A stretch of DNA of 64,000 nt from Struthio camelus. Taxonomy: Eukaryota; Chordata; Aves; Struthioniformes; Struthionidae. The notes below the pieces were generated by a model. That model saw only the letters and a program-made list of their open reading frames with translations. It was not told the origin of the DNA and did no database searches. Location: positions 7,960,214 to 8,024,213 of the forward strand of contig NC_090964.1 in assembly GCF_040807025.1 (NCBI RefSeq), read 5' to 3'. This document shows, one piece after another, positions 1-20,899 of this stretch; within the stretch, counting starts at the first letter, position 1, and the number at the start of each line of letters is the position of its first letter. Both the position numbers and the translations under genes were made by a program.

Positions 1-2967
1 GGAGCCGGCCTTCTGGAAGGGGTGAACAAGATGCGCCAGGAGCGCTTCCTCTGTGATCTCACCATTGCCACCAAAACAAAGTCCTTTGAGGTGCATAAAC
101 TCATCCTGGCTTCCTGCAGCATGTACTTCCACAGCCTGTTGCAGAGAGACCCCCAGCTGCACCGGGTGGAGGTCCACAACATCTCCCCGCTGGGCTTGAC
201 TTCTGTCATCACATACGCTTACACAGGGAAGCTGAGCCTCTCGCTGTACACCATCGGGAGCACCATCGCTGCAGCCACCCAGCTGCAGGTGCCAGCGCTG
301 CTGAACATGTGCAGCGACTTCCTCATTCAGGAGATGGATGTGGAGAACTGTGTGTATATCGCCAACATCTCGGCCACGTACAGCCTCAACCAGGTGAAGG
401 ACGCCACCCAGAAATTCATCCGGGAAAACTTCCTGGAGTTCTCCAAGACTGACCAGTTCATGAAACTCCCCTTTGATCAGATCAATGAGCTGCTGATGGA
501 CGATGGCCTGCAGATTCCCAGCGAGGTTGCAGCCTTCCAGATAGCTGTGAAGTGGCTGGAGTTTGACCCGAAACGGGTCCGGTACGCTGCTGACCTCCTG
601 AGCAACATTCGATTTGGCACAATCTCAGCTCCAGACTTGGTCAACCATGTGCAACCTGTGCCACGCATGATGCAAGATCCGCAGTGCCACAAGCTCCTCG
701 TGGATGCCATGAACTACCATCTGCTTCCCTACCAGCAAAACACACTTCAGTCTAGGAGAACCAGGATACGGGGAGGCCAAAGGGTGCTTGTCACAGTCGG
801 GGGCCGTCCAGCTTTGACTGAGAAAGCTCTTAGCAGGGAAATCAGCTACAGGGATGCAGAGGGAAACTGGAACAAGCTGACAGAGATGCCAGCAAAAAGT
901 TTTAACCAGTGTGTGGTGGTGATGGATGGGTTCATCTACATCGCAGGTGGGGAAGACCAAAATGATGCCAGGAACCAGGCTAAGCATGCTGTCAGCAGTC
1001 TGAGCAGGTAACCTGGGCTCCAACCTGGCCATGGGGTTCCTGGGGAGGGGTTCAGAGCCAGCATGCCCTATGGCCTGTGTCCAGAGAGCATCAAAATAGG
1101 CTCAGAAAGAGTTGTCAATAAGTAGGAGGTTGGTCTAGTGTCTGGGATAAACCTGCTAGGGAGGGACAAAAGCAGTGAGGATCAGCAAAAGATGCTGGAC
1201 TGGGGGAGACCTCCAGGCATTTGATTTGTGTGACCTCAGCTTGTGTTTCCCTTGGGGGCTTTGGCAAACCAGGCTGTGCTGCACACTTTCTTCAGCACCA
1301 TGCAGCACCTGGCGCAGGCCGAGGGCGAGGAAGTGCCTCTTCAAAGCTGCAGTGCTCCACGAAGAGCACTCCTCATTATTTAGCTGTTTTTTTAAGTTCA
1401 GAAGTAGCCCATTTTGATACTCTGGAAAGCTCCCCTTCCAACCACTGGCTGTTCCTCCAACCAGTGCCAGCCCCGACAAGATCTCTAGTTTGGCAGGATT
1501 CATTTTAAGGTAGATTTACTGTCTGCGTGATCCCTATTGCCCTTCAGTTTTTCTCCCCTTCACCTCCCTCTCCTCCTTATTTAAATGATGGAGTTTGTTT
1601 CCTGAATCCCCATAAACCCGTCACTGGATTGCAAAGGGATTGCTATTAAAAGAAAGGTGTAACCATGGCAACCTAACAGGCAGTATTTTGTGTGAAACCT
1701 AAGCCCACACTTCCCATTGCCTCTGCTTGTGGCTTGTCTCAGGGACCTGGGGCTCCACAAGAAATGTTGGCACTACTTGAGGCCATCCCTTCCCTCACCG
1801 GAGACCTACCGTGACCTGTCCCAGTCTGGGATGTGGAGGGATACGGCCCCAGATCACCACCCATCGGTTAGGAGCAGTCACTGGGCTCCTTCTCCTGCAC
1901 TGAGCGAGGTTTTGGGACTCACTGGCAGGTCTCCTTTCTATTTGTAGCCGGTGTCTGAGCCATCCTTTCTGGCCTGGCCTTAGTCCCCGTGGCATCGCTT
2001 TCTGGGCACAGTAATTCAAGTTCCCTCTGCCCTCATGTGGGCACGCCAGGAGCCTGCTTTGCTTCACATGCCTTGCTTTTGCCTGGCAGGGGTGAGCAGA
2101 GAAGACCTGCCTCTAGGTCCTGCTCTCCCCACTGCCACGCTGAGACCCAGTGGAGGGGAGAGCATCGGGACTTGAGGAGCCAGAGCAACTGGCTCTGGTG
2201 CCAATCATGGACAGATCCCTCCTCTCTCCTGCAGGTACGACCCACGCTTCAACACCTGGCTGCACCTGGCCAGCATGCAGCACAAGAGGACACACTTCAG
2301 CCTGAGCGCCTGTGACGGGCTCCTCTATGCTGTCGGAGGGCGCAATGCTGGGGGCATGCTGGCGTCCATCGAGTGCTACGTCCCCACCACTAACAGCTGG
2401 CAGACTAAGGCAAGCCTGGAGACACCCCGCTGCTGCCATGCCACCACCGTCATCGACGGCAAACTCCTGGTCACCGGTGGCTACATCAACTATGCCTACT
2501 CCCGCACCGTGTGCAACTACGAGCCCAGCACCAACACCTGGAAGGAGCAGGCAAGGCTCAGCACGCCTCGGGGCTGGCACTGCGCAGCCACCGTGGCCAA
2601 CCGGGCGTACGTGCTGGGTGGGAGCCAGCTGGGTCCCCAGGGCGAACGGGTGGACGTGATGCCTGTGGAGTGCTACAGTCCAGCCACGGGGCAGTGGAGT
2701 TACGTGGCGCCCCTGCCCACGGGGGTCAGCACAGCCGGGGTGGCTCTGCTGGAGGGGTGCTTGTGTCTAGTGGGTGGCTGGAACGAGAGCGGGAAGAGGT
2801 ATCAGAAGTGCGTGCAGTGCTACAACCCTGACCTCAATGAGTGGGCCGAGGCCGAGGACCTCCCCGAGGCCACTGTGGGTGTGTCGTGCTGCACAATCAC
2901 CCTCCCGCGCCCCCAGAGCCGCGAGTCCCGGGCCAGCTCCGTGGCCTCGGTCGCAGCCAGCATGTAA
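1..2967 (+). CDS. KLHL31-like kelch protein, 5'-partial (BTB-BACK-kelch)
   Basis: Coding exons are 1..1007 (open at the window edge, frame 1) and 2235..2967, joined by a 1.2 kb GT-AG intron that splits an Arg codon before YDPRFNTW. The 579 visible residues align by eye along human KLHL31, which has 634; about 55 N-terminal residues lie upstream of the window. Order: BTB domain roughly residues 15-125 ([23 protein letters not shown]), BACK domain about 130-230, then six kelch blades marked by the GG doublets VGGRP, AGGED, VGGRN, TGGYI, LGGSQ and VGGWN. The C-terminus [11 protein letters not shown] is also KLHL31-type. The family acts as a CUL3 ubiquitin-ligase adaptor, and KLHL31 is known from skeletal and cardiac muscle. 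Human KLHL31 is on chromosome 6, whereas this neighbourhood matches human chromosome 1p, so I infer a second vertebrate paralogue rather than KLHL31 itself. Family assignment is very sure; orthology is open. Confidence 0.93.
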
Positions 2968-5900
2968 GGAGGCCTGGGTGCCACACGCCTTAGGCCAGCA
3001 GCTAGGAAAGGAGACAGAGCTCAGGTCTTGCCCATGGTGTGCAGGGCAGCTGGATGGGGTAGCACACTTATGTTTGAAGTCACTCCAAGGTCTCAAATAC
3101 TCTTCTTCCATCACAGCACATTTTGAGCTCTAGGAAAGCTGCCTGCATCTCTCCATCCTGCAGCTTAAGCAGGGATTGTTCAGCAGCGCAGACACGGAAT
3201 CAACCATGGGAGGGAACAACCTTTCTCATCAGTCTGCAGTGCTATATCACATCGTGAATCAAAAAAAAAAAAAAAAGAAAAACAGTAAAACAAACTGGAG
3301 TAATGCAGGAGGAATTCTACTGTAGGAATAGTATCGCAAGACACTTGCAAAACAACAGTAGTAATTGTATTAGATATAAGAAAGTGACAGGTCTAGAATA
3401 GCTCCTGTTGCTCTTCACACAACAACTGTTTGTTCAAGGGAAACATATTTATTAATAACTCATTGAAGCTAGACACCTTCAGAAAGTGAATCTTTATACC
3501 AGGAAAGACAATCAATCATTGGAACAACTTACTAAGATTTCTGTTCTAAGAGCTCTGTTTCAGCTCAAGCAGAGAGAATCGGGGAGTGCCAGGGGACGCT
3601 AACTATAAGGCTCCAGGCGATTCAAGAGGCAAATGGTGCCCTGAAATTAAGTATCAGCTAGATCAGAGGCCAGCAGCTCTTCATATCTTAAGCAGGAGCC
3701 ATCTTAGATATATTCCTAGTACCATCAAGCTGACAGCTTGGTCTTCAACTCAGTCGCTGCTTCACCATTGTTGTAAAATCAGGGTCTGGCCTAAGAGACT
3801 CCTAAAAGGAGAACTGACTATAAAGAGGCCACTTGTTTCCTCAAACAAGTGTTTGCTCAGTGTCTGGAGACCCTCCCTGTCATGAGCGCATACATGCACT
3901 GAGTTTGAGTGAGACAACTTATTGGTCTTTCTTTAAAATCTGACAGACCCCTCTTGGCACAGAACCTCTGTGCTCTTCTCACCCCACGGCTCTAGTGCTG
4001 TACTAGGACACAATGGCCCTTCAGAGGGCGTAGGGATTGCAGGAACTCCTTTACAGGGCCGCAGAGGTCGGGACTCACACTCTCAGTTTCGGTATCTCAG
4101 GACAACCCTCATCACAGCGATCCAAAACCCTGCCCCAGCAGGTCTCAGATACAGCCTAAGAGTTATGATAACCTGTGACATGCAGGAGGTGAGAGATTGG
4201 TGTTTTCCTGGCCCCAACCCATGCTTATCACAGAACACCACACAGAAGTCATATGCTGAGGCCAGAATCTTTTGATAATGGGGGTCATGCTACTGGAGAA
4301 CATTTATATGCAATTCCAGACTGGCTTGTCACCTCTGTCTTGGACCTTGGCTGCAAGTGAACTATGCAATGCTGAGCATCCAGGCAAACGCTCTTGGTTT
4401 TGGTCTTTTTTGCACAACATAACAAAATCACAACCAGGAAGCCACTGAACCCCTTAAAGGGGACTCCCATGTGCTGCACGCCAGGCAATGCCAAGGCAAG
4501 AACTTCAGAAAAACAGATCATATTGCACTTACTTCACCAAAATCGCCAAAGCTGAAAAGCCAATAAGCAGGTTGCGTGGGTTATCATTCACATAGGAGAG
4601 GTATTGATCTTTCCCTAGGAATTCCCTATTTCAATTCAGACAGGGTAGGTTCATACCAAGAAGCCTAAACCTATGCAAAGGCAGTACAGAGCTACATAGA
4701 TGCATTATTTCTGTTCAGCAAGTTTACTTTCCTCCATGCATTTTTTGCATGAACAGAACATGCTGCACTGCATATTTTGGAAAGGGCCCCATCCTGAACA
4801 GCACTGGCAGCCTCCTCTGGTTTACAATTCAAAATAGGCTTTCCTTGCTGGAGTTACAGCACTTGAAAAGTGCTGTAATCTTTGAGACAACACTATACTA
4901 GTCACTGGTGTTACAGAGCGTGCGTGTATTTGAATGGAAGTGAACTTGTCCCTTGTTCCTTCATTTTTTTTAATTACATTTTTTACTGCTACATGCTTGA
5001 GAGGACAAAATGCTAGAGCAGAGGCAAGGATGTTGCTGAACTCCAGTTGCATGAGCTGTGTTGTCCTGCAAGGAATTCTCTCTCTAAACAATAAAAGCCA
5101 CTCCTTTGCAGGGGCAGTCTGTCTGGCTGTATAATTACAGTATTTGATTTTTACCAACTCCAGTAGGTATTGAAATATTTTTAACCAAGTCCAGATCCAT
5201 CCTCCACCTTTCAGGTACTTTTAGTATTATCTTGTTAGCACTTCTGCAGTGTGTTAAGAGCACCAAGGAGATCCCTGGGGTAGGAACAACTCTACCAGCT
5301 GTAGGTAAGGGCAGCTGAGGTCACCCACACACACTACTAAAGGAAGCAGCAGGGATCATGAGTTGTTCTGCTGGCTGATATTCAGCCCCCTCTTGCCCTG
5401 GCAGGTTTGAATCTTGGTTCAGGAGCCTTGCCAGTCCCAGAACACTGCCAGCAGCATATGCATTAGTCATTCAGGCTCAGGCGTTTTAACCAAGTTCTGT
5501 CATGCTTATTTAGACAAAAACCCTCAGCCACGTTTTGAATCTACTGCTGTGCTTTATCTCTGAAAGGGAGGTATGTGCACCATTTCCTTTCTGTTTTTCC
5601 TATTGAACTTACACTTCACTGGGTCTTAGGGCACCTGAGGTTTTTCACAAATACAGAACCCCTCTTCCACTTTTAAGAGCAGACCACCCTTCTGACTGCA
5701 GGCTTGGGCTGTGGGAAGACCAGAACAAGCATGTTGAACTCTTCTGTCCTCCTCTGGAATTTAACCCTCAGAAAATTGTTCTGCACCTCAAGTGGCCAAA
5801 AATATTTTCTTTCTATGACCAGCCACTGACTCTAGTAACAATTTTGCTGCTTAATTATACTGTTGGACAATACAAAAGTGAAGACTACACATTAAATCCA

Positions 5901-6040
5901 ACACCTGCTCCTTGAGAACAGCACCTTCTCTTCCAACTGCACAGCATCACAGTCCACGCGGTTCTGCTGCCTTTTCAATGCGAGTGACCCTTGTTCCCAG
6001 CAGCTTCCCAGGGCAGGAGTCCCCACAAAATTCACAATAG
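2968..6040. other. Probable KLHL31-like 3' UTR and spacer
   Basis: No second gene is recognisable. The first part is probably the long 3' UTR of the kelch gene. It contains a 16-base A run at 3261-3276 inside otherwise unique DNA. The canonical AATAAA at 5090-5095, followed by T/G-rich sequence, is a candidate polyadenylation signal. The scattered open frames are short and resemble nothing I know. Confidence 0.5.
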
Positions 6041-6059
6041 CAGTTCAGGGTTAGAAAAT

Positions 6060-6065
6060 TTTATT
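6060..6065 (-). terminator. RPL11: RPL11 polyadenylation signal (AATAAA on minus)
   Basis: TTTATT on the plus strand reads AATAAA on the minus strand, about 20 bases beyond the RPL11 stop at 6085. This gives a 3' UTR of roughly 40 bases, the very short length typical of ribosomal protein mRNAs. Confidence 0.8.
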
Positions 6066-6084
6066 TCCTTTTTCATTACAGGAA

Positions 6085-9960
<3,876 letters not shown>

Positions 9961-11326
9961 GCCAGCCTTTCCCCTCCACCTAGGCTCTGGCTGTGCGAAG
10001 GGGTGGCTTTGGGGCCGGAGACCGGTTTTCGCAGAGTTAACCAGCCCAGCGTGTGGGGCCGGTGGGGGGATCGCGCAGCTTCGCTCCGCGAGCTGGAGTT
10101 GCAGCGTTTCAATGATCCGGGCAAGGACACAGGGGAGCCCGAAGGGGAACTGAGAGAAAGGAGCAAGAGCAAAAACAGCTGTGCTCTTTCGCTGAGAGCA
10201 AGGGGAAGACGCTGAATCCCGCAGGGGGGCAGGCGGGGCTGCACGACTCTCCCCACGCAGCACCGACTGACCCAGGCCGCGGCCCCTGAGCCCTCCGCTG
10301 TACCCACCCTGGCAGGCTCGCATCAAACCCTGCGCCCCGGCCGGTGGCAGCCTGGAGCCCTTCACCTGCCCGCGGGTATGGCCTTCGGGAAGCCGAAGGT
10401 GCGAGTTCAGAGCATGGCCAAAAGCCCTGGGCTGCACCTGCCACAAGACCTCCCTCTCCCCCCCCCACAGATTCCTTGAATCGGGCAGAGAGACGTACTG
10501 TTTCGATTTCACTTCACTCTTTCAGGGAAGCTTTTGTGGGTTTCAGATCTCCACCTGGGTTCTTGATCCTCTTTTTGCACCATTTTGACTTCATTTGGAG
10601 CAAGGTGGAAGAGTCCCAGCCTACTGCCCCAGCCCTGTTAGCTGGGAGCAAAATGTTAACGCAGCTGCTCTGGGAAGAGGGCAGCTGAATTCACACCCTT
10701 TTATGGGGACAAACATCTCTTTCAGTGGCCATCTTACACCCCTGGGCTGAGCACCAGCAATGAGGCTCTCGCCAGGGTAATGATGACCCCAAGTCGCTGC
10801 TTTTTCTGCTCATCACCATCCCTGCCTTCCTGTTCAGGGCTGCTAGGATGAACTCACTATAGCCCTCACTGTTTTTTTTTTTTTTTTTGCTCCTTGCATT
10901 GAGAAGCCCTTTACAAAGGGACAAAGAACGAATTAAAAATCAGCTTGTCTCATTGAGAAAAAAAAAAACTGTTAGGAATTTCCATGCAGAGGGAGTGAGA
11001 GGCCACTAGTAAAAAGTAATGTTACTCTACTACTTCTTTCTTGATTTACTTCATCTAAGAACAGCTTTGCTAGAGACAGAGCCGCAGGCTCCTTACGGAG
11101 CTCGGCCCACAGCCAACTTGACCAGCTCTCTGTGGATCTCATTTAGGATCTGTCCATGCTGCAGTGTTCCTTCTGGTGGGAAAAGGCTGAGGGCAGGCCT
11201 AAACGTACAGCAGGCAACATGGGTCAAAGGGCTGGCACATCCCTGGGGGAGGCTGGGGACTTCTGCCCGATCCGCGCTCATTTGCAGCCCAGTCCCTTGT
11301 TATGTACCTTCCCTTGCAGCTGGGTC
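9961..11326. other. Spacer between RPL11 promoter and SLC17 gene 3' end
   Basis: This holds the outer shore of the RPL11 CpG island, then AT-richer DNA with a T run at 10872-10888. The 3' UTR of the SLC17-type gene probably fills part of the right end. No gene is recognised. Confidence 0.5.
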
Positions 11327-14300
11327 TTACTGCACAGCAGCCTCTTCTCTAGCCCAGTCTTGGATGGTCCCACTGCCAAAGACTACGTAGAAGATCAGTC
11401 CAAACACGTTGAGGGCTGCAGATACAAAGAAGGCATTCCTCCAGCCAGTCTGGCGATCCTGGGGGAGCCCAAGAACACATCACGGTAATACCATCCTTCT
11501 CTTTATCTCAGCTAGCACCACTCAGACCATAGGTGCTTAACTAGTCTGTCATCATCCTCTGCTTGCTACTAGTATCAACTACAGAAGAGTTTTGCTCAGC
11601 TCTAGACATATGTCAGACCCCCTCTACTTGGAGATGCGTTTCCTGCCTTGGGCATCTTTGGAAATATTGTGTGCTAGGCTGAATTAGGGACGCCTTCCTC
11701 ACTGGCACAGAGCTTCCTTCTCACCCCACTCCCTCCAGCCTCTCCCCATCTGTAAGTACATGCAGACGGGGCCCATGTGGTGCTCTTCCTGCTTTCTGAG
11801 TCATCCACGTATCCTCAGAATGGTTTAGAGCTCCAGTTTGCTGGGTGCTACATGGCATGGGTTGGCTCGGCAGAGGGAGCTGAGGGGAGGGGGAGTTGGC
11901 TGGAAGTAATTTTTGATTTAGTGCAAAGAAAAGATCTGTTTTTGAGAGTGAGCCTGTTTTCTTCCAGGGATATGTTTGTGGTTTGTGGCCCCAAATTACC
12001 TGGCTGATGAGAAGTCCGACTGCAGTAGGAGCAATAATTCCCGAAACTATGCCAAAAGTATTTGTGATTCCCAGCAGGAACCCTGCATATCTGGGGAGAG
12101 GAAGCAAAGATTTCCTGAGTGAGGCAGAGAGGAAATTGCCACAAGAAGAGAGAAGACTAGGTTCTGCCAGTCCCTTCCCTGCAGTGGAACAAACCGACTG
12201 AGATTTTCAACCAGAACAAACTGGTCTTCAAATCTGTTTAAAGAGAGTCCATGAGCTCATTTGCATGAACACTGCCTTTCCTGCTGAGCAACACTCAGAT
12301 TTTAGGCCTCTGTTTTACTCCTCAGCTTACAATGCCACCAGCTGCAGAGGATGAGGGAAAGGAGAAGCAACAGTAGTGGAAACCTTTTGGGATCAGGGAC
12401 AAGAAAGGTGCAGAGCCAGGGAGGCGATGACTGACCCACTTACCTGGGGGCTATATCGATGTGGTTAATATTGATGCCTGCCCCTGTCATGCTGATTATC
12501 GTAAGAGCCAGCGTTAGAAGGACCACGGCAGCCGTGGAACTGCAGCCAATGTAAGGCACAGCCACCAGGCAGATGGCTGGTAGCAGCATCCCTTGGGAGG
12601 AGGAGATGCCTTTTTTATTATGGGCCACACAAACACATTGGAAAGACCAGATGGCAGATGAAATCTTGTGCTTACCCAGTGCTGAGAAAAGCTTCCTGAC
12701 AGCTGCTGTGCCAAACACCCGCCTGGCCAAGAGGAAATCAGCCAGTAGCCCAGCCAGGATGTGCCCCAGCCCATTCCCAATGTAGGGCAGGGCAGAGAGG
12801 AGCCCGTTCTGCAGAGCGGAGAACAAGGCACTGTCACTTCCGCGGCCTGAAGCAACGGAGCCAAGGGCTCCGAGACTGCAGCACCCCTGCTCCCAGAGCT
12901 GACAGCCCTCGAGAAGGCATGTCCCTGAGGAACCTCCATGTCCCCATCCTACAGAGGGATCAAGTCCTATCCCTGCTGCAGGGACCAGCCTCAGGGCGGC
13001 ACTCACCTCTCTGAGGTCGAAATGGAGGACCTCGCTCATGAACGTGGGCATGGAGGTCAGCAGCATGTAGAACAACCAGTCTGTGCAGAAGCAGGCGATG
13101 GCAATCGCCCAGAGAGGCAGTGATTTAGCCATGGCCAAAAGTGGAAGGGAGTGGCCATGAGAGCTGCCCTGGAAGGAAAAATCCATGGGTCAGTGGCCTC
13201 CTCTCTAGGCTCCCATCCCCTAGGCAGGCTGCCCCCTCTTTCCTTGGCCTCTCCACCCATTGCTGAGTGGACTAGGACTAGCTTTGGCACCTGTATAAGG
13301 AGCCCAGCCGAACTCACTAAGAGCAATCCCTTTGCCACAGAGTCTGCAGCGTGATCAGTCATGGTTAAAGGATTTTGCATACCTGGTGAGCCAGCGACAA
13401 CACGATGTACTCCCGCTCCGTGGCACTAATCCAAGGATGATGTGCCGGGTCCTCGTACACAAGGAGGAACCAGCAGACGCACCAGGCACAGCCAACACCG
13501 CCTGTGGGGAGCAGGGCTATCAATGCCAGCTCCTCTTAGGATGTTCATCCTGGAGGTAGGTGGCTTCAACCCGTGCACTGTCAGGCTGGGACAGGACAAG
13601 GCGAGGGGTGAAAGGTGGCAGAACTGAGAGCCAGCGGGGTAGAGGCTGATGCTAGTGAGATGGAGAATGCAGGAAGTTGGGAAAGGTCACGGTCTGCTGC
13701 GCTTTAGCTGAACCCATTGCTCACAGTGGAAGGGGCTGAGCTGACAGCATAATAGGTTCAGCAAAGGCACATTCTCTTAACAGTCTCCTGGCAAAAAAGG
13801 TTTCATCCTGGCCTGGGGGTAAGAGAGGAGCCCAGAGCTCTGCGTGGGGCTAGTGAGGAAGGAGGGAATCCTTTGGGAGATCTGCCAGCAAACACCCTGC
13901 GGTGGGGTTGGAGCAGAGGGATGTGATGGGCCATTACTCACCAAAGATATAGAAGACAAAAGGCCATCCCAGACTCTGACTGATGATCCCAGCCACAAGG
14001 AGAGCACAGAAAGTCCCAAAAGTGCATCCTAGGGATCAAAAACCAGAAACGTTGCTTCAATAGGACTGTGGTACCCAAGCACCCTTTGTGTGTGCAATTG
14101 GCACATCCTGTGACCAACAGCGAGTGATGTGGGGAGAGATCTCTCCTGCCCCCACCCAACCTGAGCCAAAGAGACAGAGAAGATGCAGGATGGGAGAAGG
14201 AGAGGCAGAAGGGCTGAACGCTACTAACACTTTGCCAGGGACTCACAGCCTTGAATTTGAGGCTGCTACAAGGACTGTCTTGGAAAGGAGCAGGTGAGGT

Positions 14301-15645
14301 AGCATCCTGGACCTGCTGGATTGGTGGTAGGGAAAGTCCCTATGTCTTACCCGCATCAGCAACGTTCATGAGCCTGCTGCGTTCCAGCGGAGGGGCCCAT
14401 TTTGCCCAGAGCGTGTACTGAGCTGGAAATATCACCCCCTGCAAGGGACAGGAGGGAGCATGGAGATAACCAGAGCAGGTTTCCTAGACTGGCAGCACCC
14501 AGAGCCAAGACTGACCTCAGCCAAACCCAGCAGCACCTGCAGCCCGATGAGGAAGCTCACGCCAAGGTCCGCTGCTTGGGGCACGAGGAGGGTGAGCACG
14601 GAGGCGAGCAGGAGCCCGCTGCCCAGGACGTGCTTCCCTCCGAAGCGCCCTGAGCAGTACCCACCCAGCGCCTGTGTGAGGCCATAGCCATAGAAGAAGG
14701 AGCTGAGGACGATCCCTTGAGTCTCAGTGCTCCAGCTGTACACGGGGGCCTGGAGGAGGCAGAAAGCAGCTGTCAGAGGGGTGAGCGTATAACGCAGGCA
14801 GGAGATGTCTATTTTCCAGGCACAGACTCCTCCAGAAGGGGAGAAGCAACCAGGAAACACAGCCCTGAGTACAACAAACTGACCTCTCTGCTCCCTCACC
14901 CCGCCTTGGCCTCAAGGCTTTTTTTTGCTGCTTCCAAGTCCATGCTGCATGAAAACGCAAGGGTGGATGGAGCTATCAGTTTTCTTAGCCTGCCTTCCAC
15001 TTACGCCCCTAGCAAATCCTCGGTGGGAGCCGTTGGGAGTGATGCCGGCTGAGCTGTGGGGGCTGCTGCTGTTAGTCATGGCGACGATGGTGATGCTGAG
15101 GCCGACCCGGAGCAAGTACGCCATGAAGAGAGACATGTGCAGGACAAGGGCCAGGCCCCAGCGAGCTGAGCAGAGCCCTGCAGAGGGAGAGCACCCACAA
15201 ACCAGAGCTGGTCAGGGAAGCTGCAGGTTAATTCTCACCCACTCGTGCGTATCTACATCGCCAGGTAGGAAGAAAGCCCCAGACAGTCACCTAATTACAG
15301 CAACACATCACTCTTTCCAGATACCCTCCAGATATCTCTCCTGATACCTTCCACAAGCCCCTTCCCTCCTCCTTCACGGGGCTGGCACTTTGTGTGTGCC
15401 TATTTGTTCAGAAGGAGAAACAGAGGGGCAGGAAGGTGAGGCGAATTGCCCGAAGATGAAGGGGGCATGTCAAAGTCAGAGGCTCTTGGCTGCCAGCCCC
15501 TGCTCAGGGCCTCACTTCACCCCGCTTCTCTCTGGGGAGTGAATTTACCTGTCCTGAAGGATGTCTGCTGAGCAAGCAGAGGGGCTTCGTCCTGCTCTGC
15601 CTCCGGCCTGTCCTCTGCCTGCATGCTGTCAACGTGGCACTGCAT
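11327..15645 (-). CDS. SLC17-family anion transporter (SLC17A1-4/sialin-like)
   Basis: Eleven exons in transcript order: 15549..15645, 15005..15177, 14516..14749, 14351..14438, 13942..14028, 13383..13501, 13007..13168, 12676..12808, 12444..12591, 12000..12090, 11327..11458. Together they make 1464 bases, 487 residues plus stop, the normal family length. It is a 12-helix major facilitator transporter: TM1 has the family Arg (R56, LLRVGLS), the TM1-2 loop carries two N-glycosylation sequons (NSS, NGS), and the conserved block [11 protein letters not shown] follows TM4. [24 protein letters not shown] and the C-terminus [19 protein letters not shown] look most like the SLC17A1-4 phosphate/urate group. 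The N-terminus holds an acidic dileucine, DEAPLL (residues 19-24), the lysosomal sorting signal type of sialin. The sialin TM4 histidine (human H183) is Tyr176 here; the nearby Glu (human E175) is kept as E168. The start ATG at 15645 has A at -3. The substrate is unknown: phosphate, urate, sialate or an amino-acid anion are all possible. The gene is head-to-head with PPT1. Confidence 0.93.
15403..15480 (+). mobile_element. Probable MIR SINE core fragment
   Basis: GGAGAAACAGAGGGGCAGG followed by GAATTGCCCGAAGATGAA resembles the end of the MIR core (GAGGAAACTGAGGCACAG ... CTTGCCCAAGGTCAC). It lies in the first intron of the SLC17 gene, antisense to it. It is old and diverged. Confidence 0.5.
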
Positions 15646-16528
15646 CCTCTCCTGCCAGCAACGCTGCTGCCTGCTTCTCCTCAAGACAACTTCCTGTGCT
15701 GTCAGGAAAGCGAATTTCAGACATCAGTAAACATGGGAGCAGCCGGACCGCTCAAAACTGACCCCCGGCATTTCCTCCGAATGTGCAATTAGTGGCGCTG
15801 CGAGAGCAGAGCAGGGCTGGCAATCACAGACGCCTCCACGGCCAGCGCAAACGACACAAGCGTTTTATGAGCACGCTGATTTACAGCAGCCTCAGACCTT
15901 CCCGGGACGGTCTAATTCGCATCCTTGGTTTTTAACCCTCGATCACGACAAGGGCCATGGAGTCTCTCCCCGCAGCGGGATGCTCCCTCCCGTGCTGGGG
16001 GCCTCCCGCCGTCCTTGCTCTGGGCCGCATCAAGCGAAGCCCCTTCCCCCTGCACCGTCCCCCCAAGGTGACTCCCAGCCCCCGGAGGAGCCTCCCCGGG
16101 ACCGGCCGCTGGACGAGGGCTGCCCTCCCTCCACGAGGCCGCGGAGCAGACGTGGATGGACAGGGGTCACACGAATGGCAGGCCACGTAACCACGGGTTT
16201 GGCACCTTGCCTCTGGAGTCGGGAGCAGGACGCTGCCACGTGCTTTGTCGCAGAATTGGGGATCTTTTAGGAACCTGAGCCGGGAGGAGCAGACGCCGGG
16301 GCTTAAACCAGCCTGCCAGCTGGTGGGCCCATCCCAGGGGCGGCCGGCCCCGTCCGCGGCTCCGTCTCTGACTCCCCCCAGCAGCCCCGAGCCGTCCCCG
16401 GGTCCGCCTGCCCCGCGCCGCTCGCCCCGCCCCCTCCAGGCTCAGGCCCCGCCCCTTGCAGTCTGCCCCGCCCCCCGACGGCAGCCCCGCCCCTCGCGCC
16501 CGGGGCGCGGGTCATGTGCTCACTCAAG
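15646..16528. promoter_or_regulatory. Shared head-to-head promoter region, SLC17 gene / PPT1
   Basis: The 0.9 kb between the two divergent start codons is GC-rich and CpG-dense toward PPT1. It contains repeated GC boxes (CCCCGCCCC type) at about 16420-16500, a palindromic E-box CACGTG at 16237-16242, a CACGTAA half-match near 16184, and CATGTG inside GGGTCATGTGCTC at about 16510-16522. These resemble the TFEB/MITF CLEAR-type motif GTCACGTGAC. Binding is inferred, not shown. No TATA box is evident. Confidence 0.6.

Positions 16529-20899
<4,371 letters not shown>

Noticed and set aside
3261-3276. A16 run as the tail of a retrocopy
   Set aside because: No coding or element-like body and no flanking direct repeats are visible on either side; it is most simply a homopolymer in the kelch gene 3' UTR.
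16514-16528. Upstream in-frame ATG of PPT1
   Set aside because: The later ATG at 16529 has the better start context and gives a cleaner signal peptide; the upstream one remains a minor alternative.
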